Shown one piece after another: positions 17,780 to 27,018 of a stretch of 64,000 nt of DNA. Both the position numbers and the translations under genes were made by a program. This DNA is from an uncultured Eubacteriales bacterium (GTDB lineage: Bacteria; Bacillota; Clostridia; Oscillospirales; UBA644). The stretch lies in NCBI GenBank assembly GCA_934454405.1, contig CAKSFN010000001.1, positions 62,001-126,000 on the forward strand, given 5' to 3'. Within the stretch, counting starts at the first letter, position 1; each line of letters starts with the position of its first letter. The notes under the pieces are model-generated. The model was given only the letters and a program-made list of their open reading frames with translations. It was not told the DNA's origin and ran no database searches.

Positions 17780-18271
17780 ATGAGCAAACAGATTGAAATG
17801 ACGCAGGAAGCGTTCAACAAGCTTGAAAAAGAACTTATGGATTTGAAAGCCCAGCGCCCTGACATCGCGCAGGAAATTCAGGAGGCGCGTTCGCACGGTG
17901 ACCTTTCCGAAAACAGCGAATACGACGCGGCGCTTGATAAACAGGCAAAACACGAGGAAAAGATAGCGTCTCTCGAGGAAATGAAAAAACACGCCAGGAT
18001 AATCGACGAAGCAAGCGTTAAAAAGGGCGTTGTTTCGGTCGGCTCCGTTGTCGGAGTTCACGATTTCGATCTGGAAGAGGATGTTGAGTATATAATCGTT
18101 TCCACGATAGAGTCCGACCCCCTTGCCAACCCTGCAAGAGTGTCCGACAGAAGCCCGATAGGAAAAGCGCTGATAGGCTGCAGGAAGGGCGCGGAAGTGA
18201 CGGTTGAGATTCCGAGCGGAGAAAACTATAAACTCAAGGTTCTTTCCGTCGGCAGAGCAGACAAGAGATAA
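17780..18271 (+). CDS. greA: Transcription elongation factor GreA
   Basis: 163 residues. GreA stimulates cleavage of backtracked RNA in stalled RNA polymerase. The N-terminal coiled coil ends in the acidic tip (ARSHGDLSENSEYDAA, with the conserved Asp and Glu), and the C-terminal FKBP-like domain carries SPIGKALIG. Normal length. AAAGAGG before the ATG; 18 bases upstream of lysS, a common pairing. Confidence 0.95.
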   Translation: MSKQIEMTQEAFNKLEKELMDLKAQRPDIAQEIQEARSHGDLSENSEYDAALDKQAKHEEKIASLEEMKKHARIIDEASVKKGVVSVGSVVGVHDFDLEEDVEYIIVSTIESDPLANPARVSDRSPIGKALIGCRKGAEVTVEIPSGENYKLKVLSVGRADKR

Positions 18272-18289
18272 ACAGGAACGGAGAAATAT

Positions 18290-20239
18290 ATGAACGATAA
18301 CAATGTCAACGGTCAGCCTCTGACCGAAGCCGAAGAACAAAAGCAGCTCAGCGAACAGGCGCGCATCCGCCGCGAGAAGCTGGCGGAACTGCAAAACGAC
18401 GGAAAAGACCCGTTCGTGATTACCAAATTCGACGTCGATCACCACAGCGCGGAGATAAAAGCCGCGTTTGACGCGCTCGATCAAAAAACGGTTACCGTGG
18501 CCGGCAGACTTATGTCCAAGCGCATCATGGGCAAGGCGTCGTTTTGCAACGTGCAGGACTTGCAGGGAAATATTCAGTGCTACGTTGCGCGCGACAGCGT
18601 CGGAGAGGAAGAATATAAAGCGTTCAAAAAAATGGATATAGGCGACCTTGTCGGAATAACGGGCTTTGTTTTTAAGACCAAGACCGGAGAGATCTCCGTT
18701 CACGCCGAAAGCGTAACGCTGCTTTCAAAGAGCTTGCAGGTGCTTCCCGAAAAATTCCACGGGCTTTCCGATACGGACGCAAGATACCGCCGCAGATACG
18801 TTGACCTTATCGTCAATCCCGAAGTCAAGGACACGTTTATCAAGCGTTCGAAGATCATCGCTTCCATCAGAAGATACCTTGACGGACAGGGCTTTATGGA
18901 GGTTGAGACCCCGATGCTCGTCTCCAACGCGGGCGGCGCGGCGGCAAGACCGTTTGAAACGCACTATAACGCGCTTGACGAGGACGTAAAGCTTCGCATT
19001 TCGCTTGAGCTTTATCTTAAAAGACTTATCGTGGGCGGGCTTGAACGCGTTTACGAGATAGGCCGCGTTTTCAGAAACGAGGGACTGGATACCCGTCATA
19101 ACCCCGAATTTACGCTGATGGAGCTTTATCAGGCGTTCACGGATTACCACGGAATGATGGATCTGACGGAGAATCTTTACCGCCACGTTGCGAAAGACGT
19201 CCTCGGAACCACGAAAATAACATACAACGGCATAGAAATGGATCTCGGCAAGCCGTTTGAGAGAATAACCATGCTTGATGCCGTTAAGAAGTATTCCGGC
19301 GTTGATTTCAATGAGATAACAACGCTTGAAGAAGCGCGCGAGGCCGCAAAAGAACATCATATCGAGTTTGAGCCTCGCCATAAGAAGGGCGATATTCTCA
19401 ACCTTTTCTTTGAAGAGTTTGTTGAGGATAAGCTCGTTCAGCCGACGTTTGTTATGGATCATCCCGTCGAGATTTCTCCTTTGACGAAGAAAAAGCCCGA
19501 AAACCCCGACTATGTCGAGCGTTTTGAGTTCTATATGAACGGCTGGGAAATGGCGAACGCCTATTCGGAACTGAACGACCCGATAGATCAGCGCGAGCGT
19601 TTCAAGGCGCAGGAGGAGCTTCTCAAACAGGGCGATGAGGAAGCGAACCGCACCGACGAAGATTTCCTTTACGCGCTTGAACTCGGAATGCCCCCGACCG
19701 GAGGCATCGGCTTCGGCATCGACCGCCTTGTTATGCTGATGACCGATTCCGCGTCCATCAGAGACGTTTTGCTCTTCCCGACGCTCAAATCTCTCGACGC
19801 GGACAAGAAGTCCGAAAAAACGGCGTTCTCTGCGGAAATCGCGCCCGCCGTTGAAGAAAAAATTGATTTTTCAAAGGTCAAGATAGAGCCCTTGTTTGAG
19901 GATACCGTTGATTTTGAGACTTTCTCGAAATCCGATTTCCGTGCGGTTAAAGTGCTTGCGTGCGAAGCCGTTCCGAAGTCCAAAAAACTGCTCAAATTCA
20001 CTTTGAACGACGGCACGGGAACGGATCGCGTCATTCTTTCGGGTATTCACGATTATTATCAGCCCGAAGACCTTGTGGGCAAGACCTGTATCGCAATAGT
20101 CAATCTTCCGCCGCGCCCGATGATGGGTATCGACTCCTGCGGAATGCTTATTTCCGCAGTTCACCATGAAGACGACGAAGAAAGACTTCACCTGCTTATA
20201 GTTGACCCGCACATTCCCGCCGGTGCGAAACTCTATTGA
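18290..20239 (+). CDS. lysS: Lysyl-tRNA synthetase fused to a C-terminal tRNA-binding (Trbp111/MetG-type) domain
   Basis: 649 residues, about 150 longer than normal. Residues 1-500 are a class II LysRS: anticodon-binding OB fold ([17 protein letters not shown]), motif 2 ([16 protein letters not shown]), motif 3 ([15 protein letters not shown]). After a linker, residues about 540-649 match the tRNA-binding OB domain usually at the C-terminus of bacterial MetRS ([47 protein letters not shown]). The extra domain probably raises affinity for tRNA. The frame is continuous, so it is a real fusion rather than two genes. Confidence 0.93.
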   Translation: MNDNNVNGQPLTEAEEQKQLSEQARIRREKLAELQNDGKDPFVITKFDVDHHSAEIKAAFDALDQKTVTVAGRLMSKRIMGKASFCNVQDLQGNIQCYVARDSVGEEEYKAFKKMDIGDLVGITGFVFKTKTGEISVHAESVTLLSKSLQVLPEKFHGLSDTDARYRRRYVDLIVNPEVKDTFIKRSKIIASIRRYLDGQGFMEVETPMLVSNAGGAAARPFETHYNALDEDVKLRISLELYLKRLIVGGLERVYEIGRVFRNEGLDTRHNPEFTLMELYQAFTDYHGMMDLTENLYRHVAKDVLGTTKITYNGIEMDLGKPFERITMLDAVKKYSGVDFNEITTLEEAREAAKEHHIEFEPRHKKGDILNLFFEEFVEDKLVQPTFVMDHPVEISPLTKKKPENPDYVERFEFYMNGWEMANAYSELNDPIDQRERFKAQEELLKQGDEEANRTDEDFLYALELGMPPTGGIGFGIDRLVMLMTDSASIRDVLLFPTLKSLDADKKSEKTAFSAEIAPAVEEKIDFSKVKIEPLFEDTVDFETFSKSDFRAVKVLACEAVPKSKKLLKFTLNDGTGTDRVILSGIHDYYQPEDLVGKTCIAIVNLPPRPMMGIDSCGMLISAVHHEDDEERLHLLIVDPHIPAGAKLY

Positions 20240-20376
20240 TTTCGGACTGTAAAGAAAGCGAAAAAAAGCGATTTGGTCTCCGAAAATCGTCAATCAAACT
20301 CCGATTCGGAGTAAATCAAGGTATGATTTCCCGTAAAATCATATTGAATCTTATAAGTTACTGTATTTTCGCACGA

Positions 20377-20409
20377 GACTCACTATCGAAAGATAGTGGG
20401 TCTTTTTTT
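20377..20409 (+). terminator. Rho-independent terminator after lysS
   Basis: An 11-bp stem (20377-20387 with 20392-20402, one G-U pair) closed by GAAA and followed by seven T. It ends the greA-lysS transcript. Confidence 0.88.
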
Positions 20410-20481
20410 CTCGATGTCTGACTGATTGAAGTCTGTTTTTTGTCAAACTGTTTGTTGTATATCCGTATATAAGGACTTTTC

Positions 20482-20507
20482 CCGCTGTAATTTCACGGCG
20501 GTTTTTT
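20482..20507 (+). terminator. Second terminator-like hairpin upstream of the GNAT gene
   Basis: CCGCTGT pairs with ACGGCGG (one G-U), loop of six, then six T. It follows the lysS terminator by about 75 bases; it either backs that one up or ends a short unrecognised transcript. Confidence 0.6.
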
Positions 20508-20601
20508 GGAGAGTTTATAATAAAGCCATTTTGTTATGTCCCGTTTTTAGTGCTTTACTGATGGTATAATAAAGCCGTCAAAAAAAAGGAGATGAATCGC
20601 A

Positions 20602-21126
20602 ATGAATGAGATTGTTTCGGAAAAAATCAATTTGACACCGATGAACAAAACAAATTGGGCGGCTTATGTTGCTCACGTGATTGAAGCGGAAGAATTGTAT
20701 AATCAATATGGCATTGAACCTTCAAAGGATTTAATCGACTGTATTCAGAATCCGACCCCGAACGTAATTTATTACTCTGTCATTTCCAAAGATCTGAACA
20801 CAATGGTCGGATATATCGGAATAACTCCTGCGAATAACAATATTGAGTTTTACATTTTCAAAGAATATCGCAGGCAAGGTTATGGGTATGAAGCGGTTTC
20901 CGCTTTTACAAGAGCTTATTTGGACGGCACCGTATCGGGAAAGCCGGAAGAAAACGTCATTGCAGTGACATTGAGTGATAACAGCGCATCAATTGCCCTG
21001 CTTGAAAAACTCGGTTATCAAAAACGAGCAACCGGAATAAGAGTAAACTTCGACGAAAGCAACGGTTCAGCCATTGGCTTGGCTAGATACGCTTTCCCCG
21101 CTGCCGATGAACAAGAGAACCAATGA
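20602..21126 (+). CDS. GNAT family N-acetyltransferase
   Basis: 174 residues. The acetyl-CoA binding motif A (IFKEYRRQGYGYEAVSAF) and motif B (LSDNSASIALLEKLGYQ) are clear, resembling RimJ/RimL-type acetyltransferases. Substrate unknown. AAAGGAG lies 8 bases before the ATG. The gene is richer in A and T than the operons before it and stands alone between two terminators, so it may be a recent arrival. Confidence 0.85.
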   Translation: MNEIVSEKINLTPMNKTNWAAYVAHVIEAEELYNQYGIEPSKDLIDCIQNPTPNVIYYSVISKDLNTMVGYIGITPANNNIEFYIFKEYRRQGYGYEAVSAFTRAYLDGTVSGKPEENVIAVTLSDNSASIALLEKLGYQKRATGIRVNFDESNGSAIGLARYAFPAADEQENQ

Positions 21127-21498
21127 TTCTTTCCGTTGCTGTTATATGCAATGCTGACGGAATTGCCGATTTATCAACAGTGTACATATCAACAAGAGCC
21201 GATCAGCAATGCGTTGTTGGTCGGCTCTTGTTTTACTCTTGATTACAAGAGCGCCGAGAATAAAATAAGAATATAATGCTTGAAAAAACACTCAAATACT
21301 TGTAATGTCGAGCGGATTGTGATATACTGAAAAAAAGTATAAACTTTTTGCCTGAGTTTTTGAGTTTTCGCGGATTGACGCCGACGGACGAAAAACGATG
21401 CGCCGAAACGGACGTATTGACCGTGGTACGATATGAAAAAACCTGATAAAACCGATCTCGGAAAAAATGATATAATATAAGAAAAGAGGGGCGTGAAA
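21127..21498 (+). other. Intergenic stretch with terminator and candidate promoters for the WYL gene
   Basis: After the terminator at 21191 there is a possible promoter near 21300 (TTGTAA, 17 bases, TATACT) and an extended -10 TGA-TATAAT at 21468-21476, about 22 bases before the WYL start. No further gene or known RNA is recognised. Confidence 0.4.
21191..21234 (+). terminator. Terminator after the GNAT gene
   Basis: AACAAGAGCCGA pairs with TCGGCTCTTGTT (12 bp); the inner CAGCAA/TTGTTG extends the stem around a TGCG loop, and TTAC follows. Confidence 0.82.
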
Positions 21499-22482
21499 AT
21501 GGCAGAATTCGAACCGAAAAAACTGGCGCTGATAAGGATATGGCAGATCTTTAAGGAGCACAGCGACTATGACCACCCGTTGACACAGGAGGATATAGCC
21601 CGCCGCCTTGAAAACGATTACGGCATCGTGATAGAGCGCAAAGCCATCAGCCGCAATATATCTTTGCTTAAAGAGGCAGGCGTTGAAATTGAATCGAGAC
21701 GGGCGGGGAGCTATCTTGACTATCGCGATTTTGAGGATGCCGAGCTTCACATGCTGATCGACGGTGTGCTCAGCAGCAAGCATATTACGGCAAAACATTC
21801 CAAGGACTTGATCGATCGCCTTTGCGCCCTTTCAAACAAGTATTTCAAATCCAGCGTCAAGCATATCTATTCCGTCAATGATTGGAGCAAAACCGACAAT
21901 CAGGCGCTTTTTTACAACATTGAGCTTATCGACGCCGCCATAGAAGAGGGAAAACAGCTGCATTACGATTACAATAAATACGGCGCAGATAAGAAGCTGC
22001 ACAAAACTTCTCATCAGTATGTCAGCCCGTATCAGATGATTCTTCACAATCAGCGCTATTACCTTATGGCTTACAGCGAATATTGGGGCAATATGGTGTT
22101 CCACCGATTGGATCATATTACTAACATGACCGTTACCGACAAAAAAATAACTCCGTTAAAAAACGTGAAGGGCTACGAGAACGGTATCAATTATAAAGAG
22201 CTTGCCTCAAATATGCCGTATATGTACACGGATAGGCAGGAGCGCATCGATTTTATCGCAGACGCAGGCATCATTGACCAGATTGTGGACTGGTTCGGCA
22301 CAGAAGCCCGCATTATGAAAACCGATGACGGAAATAAGGTCAGCGTCAGCATAAAAGCAAGCCCGAACGCCATGGAGTATTGGGCTTTGCAGTACATAAA
22401 CCATGTTGAGATAATTTCTCCGAAATCGCTGAGGACTCGGATAAAAGATGTTCTTGAAAACGGATTGAAGAAGTATAAATAA
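21499..22482 (+). CDS. WYL-domain transcriptional regulator (DeoR-like HTH)
   Basis: 327 residues. An N-terminal winged helix (HPLTQEDIARRLENDYGIVI, then ISRNISLLKEAGVEI) is followed by a WYL domain (about 140-240, ELIDAAIEEGKQLHYDYNKY, VSPYQMILHNQRYYLMAYS) and a C-terminal wing. WYL domains sense nucleic-acid or nucleotide signals and often regulate defence or stress genes. I prefer the ATG at 21499 because AGAGGGG lies 7 bases before it; a GTG at 21493 is too close. Possible regulator of the genes that follow, but each has its own promoter. Confidence 0.88.
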   Translation: MAEFEPKKLALIRIWQIFKEHSDYDHPLTQEDIARRLENDYGIVIERKAISRNISLLKEAGVEIESRRAGSYLDYRDFEDAELHMLIDGVLSSKHITAKHSKDLIDRLCALSNKYFKSSVKHIYSVNDWSKTDNQALFYNIELIDAAIEEGKQLHYDYNKYGADKKLHKTSHQYVSPYQMILHNQRYYLMAYSEYWGNMVFHRLDHITNMTVTDKKITPLKNVKGYENGINYKELASNMPYMYTDRQERIDFIADAGIIDQIVDWFGTEARIMKTDDGNKVSVSIKASPNAMEYWALQYINHVEIISPKSLRTRIKDVLENGLKKYK

Positions 22483-22605
22483 GCAAACGACGGCGCAAAC
22501 GGCGGATTTTAGATGACAGCCGCCGCTGTCAACCGAAAAAACGGATATTGTCGACGGGATACGCAATACAACCGTGTTTTAACAAAAGAACGGACAGTGA
22601 AGATG

Positions 22606-22651
22606 ATACGCGCCTCCGAAGGTGCTTTGCTTCGGGGACGCGTATTATCTG
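22606..22651 (+). terminator. Terminator after the WYL regulator
   Basis: Long two-part stem: ATACGCG/CGCGTAT outside, CTCCGAAG/CTTCGGGG inside, 8-base loop, then TATCTGTTTTT. Confidence 0.85.
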
Positions 22652-22742
22652 TTTTTCGTCTCCCTATTTTGGTACATAATATATCGTATAATGGTTGCAA
22701 CAAGAGCCGTAACAATAAAAACTGAAACTAAGGAGAAGAAAC

Positions 22743-23204
22743 ATGCAGAAAATATCATCTTTCAGAGGCTGCTATCACTTTTTATCAAACTTTTACCGGT
22801 ATCCCTTTGAGTACAAAGGGCTGACATATCCCAACGCGGAGGCCGCTTTTCAGGCTCAAAAGTGTATGAATGAAGCGGACAAAGTGAAATATACTCTTGT
22901 CAAAAACCCCGTTGTTGCAAAGCGTATGGGTAAAAAAGAGCCTGATCTTCCCGCCGATTGGGAAAGTCTTTCGGTTGAAATTATGAAAGATATTCTGAAA
23001 GCAAAGTTTTCCGTTCCCGAGCTTGCAAAAATGCTTATTGCAACGGGAGATGATTATCTGGAGGAAGGCAACCGCTGGCATGATAACAAATGGGGACATT
23101 GTGTATGTGAAAAATGTCAAAGCATAAAGGCTCGGAATTTGCTCGGCAATATGCTTATGGACATACGCAGAGAACTTTCGGAAAAAAGTGCGGATAATAT
23201 ATGA
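22743..23204 (+). CDS. NADAR family protein (YbiA-like; predicted ADP-ribose/N-glycosidase enzyme)
   Basis: 153 residues. Diagnostic motifs are FLSNFYRYPFEYKGLTYPNA, EAAFQAQKC and GNRWHDNKWGHC. NADAR proteins hydrolyse N-glycosidic bonds in riboflavin intermediates or remove ADP-ribose from modified guanine in nucleic acid, depending on the clade. AAGGAG lies before the ATG, and an extended region with TATAAT (22687-22692) is a likely promoter. The stop overlaps the next start in ATGA, so this enzyme and the phosphoesterase are translated together. Confidence 0.87.
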   Translation: MQKISSFRGCYHFLSNFYRYPFEYKGLTYPNAEAAFQAQKCMNEADKVKYTLVKNPVVAKRMGKKEPDLPADWESLSVEIMKDILKAKFSVPELAKMLIATGDDYLEEGNRWHDNKWGHCVCEKCQSIKARNLLGNMLMDIRRELSEKSADNI

Positions 23205-23884
23205 TTTACGTCGCTTCGGATATTCACGGCTGCTTTGATAAATACAGGGCGTTGCTTAACAGGTTGAAACTCAAAGACGATGATACGTTATATATACTCG
23301 GAGACCTGGTGGACAGAGGTGACGGGGGAATAAAAATAATACTTGATCTGATTTCCGAAAAGAACATAGTATGTCTGCGAGGAAACCACGATCACGAAGC
23401 ATATCTGCTCTTGAAGTATTTCGCAGCCCGGCACGGTGAACATACCGTCGATTCCTTAACGGAGGCTTTTCAGCTGTGGCTTTCGGACGGCGGAGAGACA
23501 ACCTTCAGGTCGTTTCTTGAAATTGATGACGTTCAGAAGAAAAAGGTGTTGACGTTTCTCGGTTCGCTGCCTTTTCGCAAAGAACTTGAGATAAACGGTA
23601 AAAAGTACCACCTCTCTCACACCGTTCCGGAAAAAGAAAAAATGCTTCGGTCAGACAGATGCAGAATAACTGATTTTATAATCGGAGAGCCCGATTATGA
23701 AAAAGTATACTTCAAGGATACAATTTTAGTAACGGGTCATACCCCGACGGGTTTTATTGACCCTGATTATAAAGGGCGTATCTGGAAAGGCAATAATCAT
23801 ATCGCAACGGATTGCGGGGCTGTGTTTGGAAACCCGTTAGGCTGCATCTGTCTTGATACGACGGAAGAGATCTATGCGGATTGA
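23201..23884 (+). CDS. PPP-type metallophosphoesterase (PrpA/ApaH-like)
   Basis: 227 residues with all metal-binding motifs of calcineurin-like phosphoesterases: SDIHGCFDKY, GDLVDRGD, RGNHDHEA, and GHTPTGF. Members act as Ser/Thr or Tyr phosphatases or cut dinucleoside polyphosphates and related nucleotides. Coupled by ATGA to the NADAR gene, so a shared nucleotide or ADP-ribose substrate is an attractive inference. Complete; no obvious terminator directly follows. Confidence 0.87.
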   Translation: MIYVASDIHGCFDKYRALLNRLKLKDDDTLYILGDLVDRGDGGIKIILDLISEKNIVCLRGNHDHEAYLLLKYFAARHGEHTVDSLTEAFQLWLSDGGETTFRSFLEIDDVQKKKVLTFLGSLPFRKELEINGKKYHLSHTVPEKEKMLRSDRCRITDFIIGEPDYEKVYFKDTILVTGHTPTGFIDPDYKGRIWKGNNHIATDCGAVFGNPLGCICLDTTEEIYAD

Positions 23885-23961
23885 CGGGAAGGATATTTCC
23901 CGAAAAAGAAAGGATCGGGTCGGAAAAAAACAGTTTTTTTACGCCCGTCTTTTGTTTTTGC

Positions 23962-24000
23962 GGTAATGCGTCAAATACGGGACATTACCAATGGTATAAT
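23962..24000 (+). promoter_or_regulatory. Inverted repeat and extended -10 upstream of the DIP1984-type gene
   Basis: GGTAATG (23962-23968) and CATTACC (23983-23989) form an inverted repeat just before TGG-TATAAT (-10 at 23995-24000). No good -35 is seen, and the arms overlap the place where it should be, as an operator would. Confidence 0.45.
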
Positions 24001-24160
24001 ACGAAAGCGGTTGCGGGAGAGGGTTATGTTCCGCGATATAAATGCCGTCGAACGCTTTTCTCTTTGCGATGCCCCGATTTCGGAATATTGCAAACCGTAT
24101 AACGTCTGCGGTGAAAAACACGGTAATAAAAGATTTAAATAAGATAAGAAAGAGAGAAAA

Positions 24161-24670
24161 ATGATTATGACTTATACTTCTGCGCAGGCAGCCAAGCTTC
24201 TTTCCAAGATCCGGCAGGATTACGACAGAATTATCAATCAGGAAGAAAACTCAAAGACTTTTCTCGCCAGCGTGGGCGAAGACGTTGATTCCGTGCGCCC
24301 CGCGTATGATTACGACGGTACGAAAGAACAGCTTGAGGCACTCGAAAGCAAAATCAGAAAGATTAAGCACGCCGTCAACGTGTTCAATACGACCACCGTG
24401 GTTCCCGAGGTCGGAATGACGGTTGACGAGCTTCTCGTTTATCTTCCCCAGCTTTCCCGAAAAAAAGGAAAGTTGCTGGAAATGGCAAACACTCCTCCCA
24501 AAGCGCGTCACAGAAACCTTGACAAGTCGAATATTGTGGACTACAAGTATATAAACTATGATCTCGACAGGATCAATGCGGATCTGGACGCGGTGACCGA
24601 AGAACTCTCCAAAGCTCAGCTTGCGCTGGACTCCGTCAACCACACGGCGGTTATTTCCATAGACATCTGA
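24161..24670 (+). CDS. DIP1984/DUF6847-like helical protein (septicolysin-annotated family)
   Basis: 169 residues, almost entirely helical. The pattern ALESKIRKIKHAVNVFNTTT, a central VDELLVYLPQLSRKKGKLLEMA and the late LDRINADLDAVTEELSKAQLALDSVN match, by my recognition, the DIP1984 family, often labelled septicolysin without real evidence. No signal peptide, so a cytolysin role is doubtful. Starts at ATG 24161 or ATG 24167; AGAGAG is the only binding site. Monocistronic. Confidence 0.65.
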   Translation: MIMTYTSAQAAKLLSKIRQDYDRIINQEENSKTFLASVGEDVDSVRPAYDYDGTKEQLEALESKIRKIKHAVNVFNTTTVVPEVGMTVDELLVYLPQLSRKKGKLLEMANTPPKARHRNLDKSNIVDYKYINYDLDRINADLDAVTEELSKAQLALDSVNHTAVISIDI

Positions 24671-25102
24671 ATTTTTTCCGTTGCCGCCGCCGCTGAAAAA
24701 CACAGGAATTTAACAGGAGCGGTTATTGTTCAGTGTTATTTCTTATTTTGTTTATTCAAACGGTTATTGAGTGTTTTTTAAAGGTTTATTGTTGATTTGT
24801 TTACAAAAAAAGATTTATATTTCACGGCGGAGGCAAAAAAACTTTTTTCGGGCAGTCGAAGTACGGTTTCAGACTGCCCTTTTTTTGACCTGAAACGGGG
24901 ATAAAGTGTTGATACGAAAAGATTTTTGACGGATAAAGCGGAACGGTCGCCGGATAAACCCGATGATTTCGGCAGGTAAAAGATCTGCGTTTAATTTCGA
25001 AAAAACGACGGATATCTCCGCGTTATTATACTAATGTACCGTATTCGGTCGTTGACAGGTGGTATAGTGATGACAGAAAAAAGCGTAGGGAGGCGCGAAC
25101 GG
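24671..25102 (+). other. Intergenic stretch with a distant terminator
   Basis: A 180-base AT-rich stretch follows the helical-protein gene with three near repeats of GGTTATTG, then a strong terminator at 24850. TTGACA at 25052-25057 and TATAGT at 25063-25068 lie close together but not at promoter spacing. No gene is seen. Confidence 0.45.
24850..24887 (+). terminator. Terminator upstream of the unknown gene pair
   Basis: GGGCAGTC pairs with GACTGCCC (8 bp) around a 14-base loop, followed by an uninterrupted run of at least seven T. Confidence 0.82.
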
Positions 25103-25990
25103 TTGATCATCACGAAAATACAAATTGAAGATTTTGAAGGATCGGCTCGTTTCGAGGCTTCTTTTGATTCGGAGCTTGTTTTTCTGTCCCCGGAAAATGC
25201 CGCCGTAATCAAAAAAGCGCTGGGTATCGCTCTGAAAAGCCGTTTTCTTGTCGGGGATGAGATACGCGCGGGAGAAGGCGCGACCGTTAGGGTCAGGCTC
25301 GATATTTCCGGAAAGCGATACGCCGTGACGGCTGTCCGTTCAAAGGACGGTAAAGGGTTCGGACATACCGTAAAAACAGAAGACGGCAAAGATTGTGAAG
25401 GTTTTTACGATTTGATTTACAGATGCGCCGAGGAGGAGAGGCTGTCGTGCTTTTCCGTGCATCGGGAAAACAGGTTCTCCGATATATTCAGAAGTTACAG
25501 GTATGTTGAAGAATATTATTCCGAAAAGGAATTCTCGGCGCTGACCGACGGTATCGGAAATACGGAGTTTTTTCGGCGTCAGCTGAACGAACATATCAAA
25601 GAATGCAATAAGAAAGACCCGAACGCCGCAGGCGTCGGGCAGATATGTATCAACGAAAAAGGAGAAGCCTGTCTCGGTTCTTTCGCCGCGCGCCGCCGTC
25701 GGGAGACTCTGAACGAAGCGGACGCGGCTCTGCTCGAGTTTCTGTGCTGGCTCAGCGTTAATCGGTTCTGGCAGAAAATCGAAGAGGTTCGGGATTTTAA
25801 TCGTATCCGCTGGCCGCTGTTCGTGTTCGGTCTGCGCGGCGAAGCGGACGGGTTGAAGGCTCCGACGGATTATGCCGACAAAGCGGCGGAGCTGAAAAGT
25901 CAGATATTCATTTGCCGCTCCCTGCCGAAAACGGAAAGCGAAAAACCTCTTTTTTCGGCGGCGGAAGACGCTGAACGGAGCGAGACATAA
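25103..25990 (+). CDS. Unrecognised protein with a degenerate RecF/SMC-type ATPase-like N-terminus
   Basis: 295 residues from a TTG at 25103, preceded 9 bases upstream by AGGGAGG (25087-25093); longer starts at 25034 or 25070 place that site inside the gene. The opening (IITKIQIEDFEGSARFEASF then ELVFLSPENAAVIKKALGIA) has the layout of a RecF/SMC head, but where Walker A should lie there is no GxxxxGKS/T. A later segment (ALLEFLCWLSVNRFWQKIEE) sits where such proteins carry their signature and Walker B. It may be a nucleotide-free scaffold. Paired with the next gene. Confidence 0.5.
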   Translation: MIITKIQIEDFEGSARFEASFDSELVFLSPENAAVIKKALGIALKSRFLVGDEIRAGEGATVRVRLDISGKRYAVTAVRSKDGKGFGHTVKTEDGKDCEGFYDLIYRCAEEERLSCFSVHRENRFSDIFRSYRYVEEYYSEKEFSALTDGIGNTEFFRRQLNEHIKECNKKDPNAAGVGQICINEKGEACLGSFAARRRRETLNEADAALLEFLCWLSVNRFWQKIEEVRDFNRIRWPLFVFGLRGEADGLKAPTDYADKAAELKSQIFICRSLPKTESEKPLFSAAEDAERSET

Positions 25991-26097
25991 AAAGTAAAGG
26001 CGGATGAGCCGTATAACGATGCTTTTGCGCGACGGCGGTACGGCGCAGATTTCAGCGTTCGGAACCGCCGCAGCCCGTTACGGAGAAAGGAAAGATT

Positions 26098-27018
26098 ATG
26101 GGAACGAAAGAATATTTGCCGAAAAACCCGAATGAATACAACCTCGACGGAAAGAGATATATTGAAAAAATCCGCTGCGCCTGCAAAGAGCGGAAAGGAG
26201 AAGTTTTTTCTCTTTACTGTCGTATTCATCAGCGGGGTCGGCACTTCTATGAATACAGGCAGGGAGACAGTTTTATTTCCAAAGAGTTTGACGACAATAA
26301 ACGCTTGTTTTTGTCTGACGACGCGTTGAATACCGTTCTGGCGGCAATAGGGGAGTATAAAGAAAAAGTCGCGGAAGCAAAACAATGGCACTCGTTAAAG
26401 TTTCCCGTCGAGGACTTTATGTTTTCCGTTTATTGCAGGAAAGACGACGGCGATTTCATCTATTTTCTTGAATTTGAAAAAGACGGTAAAACAGAGAACC
26501 GTTTCTTCTGCGACCTTGATGCCATTCATCGGATGCTCTTTTATATGCAGCATATTCTTCCCGGGAAAGGAGCCGGGCGTATTTACTCGGAAAAGTATGA
26601 TGTTACGCGCGGGAAAACGGATAAAAACCCATTTTACAGCGCCGCGCTTGAACAAGAGGACAAACTGTTCACCGCGCTTTTGAGGCGGTATTACAGAATG
26701 GCGGACAATGAGGAATGTTTGTTTTTGTCCGAGATTCTCGAAGAGCGGATTCTTCCCGCTCTTCCCGAAGCGTTTAACAGAGACTACTGTATTGTTGCGG
26801 CGGACGATATAGATTATGAATTGCTTCTTCGCTCGGGATATATGATACTTCATAATCCGGTTTTCAGTATGAAAGGTTATACGCATGATAAAATAACTCT
26901 TAACCCTTGTAAAAAAAGAGGGCTCGACGCGGGAGCCGTTGACAGAGCCGCGATCACATTTCAGGAGTTTCTCAAACTTTTTGAAGACGCGTCCGAGACG
27001 GAAAGCTCCTCAAAATGA
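26098..27018 (+). CDS. Unrecognised cytosolic protein with an internal repeat
   Basis: 306 residues, no signal or membrane segment. I do not recognise the family. Two segments resemble each other: FSLYCRIHQRGRHFYEYRQ followed by RLFLSDDALNTVLAAI (about 38-88) and FSVYCRKDDGDFIYFLEFE followed by RFFCDLDAIHRMLFYM (about 108-152), suggesting a duplicated alpha/beta domain. GAAAGGA lies before the ATG. It follows the ATPase-like gene by 107 bases with no terminator between, so the two are likely co-transcribed. Confidence 0.55.
   Translation: MGTKEYLPKNPNEYNLDGKRYIEKIRCACKERKGEVFSLYCRIHQRGRHFYEYRQGDSFISKEFDDNKRLFLSDDALNTVLAAIGEYKEKVAEAKQWHSLKFPVEDFMFSVYCRKDDGDFIYFLEFEKDGKTENRFFCDLDAIHRMLFYMQHILPGKGAGRIYSEKYDVTRGKTDKNPFYSAALEQEDKLFTALLRRYYRMADNEECLFLSEILEERILPALPEAFNRDYCIVAADDIDYELLLRSGYMILHNPVFSMKGYTHDKITLNPCKKRGLDAGAVDRAAITFQEFLKLFEDASETESSSK

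Larger units (their letters stand above)
20240..20601 (+). other. Intergenic stretch with two terminators and small hairpins
   Basis: Besides the terminator at 20377 it holds small inverted repeats at 20268-20290 (CGATTT/AAATCG), 20299-20313 (ACTCCG/CGGAGT) and 20322-20340 (ATGATTT/AAATCAT), then a second terminator at 20482. TGG-TATAAT at 20563-20571 is an extended -10 for the GNAT gene, with no good -35. No gene is seen. Confidence 0.5.

Noticed and set aside
24161..24670. Septicolysin (secreted cytolysin) annotation
   Set aside because: No signal peptide or membrane segment and a wholly helical cytosolic pattern; the toxin name commonly given to the family is not supported.
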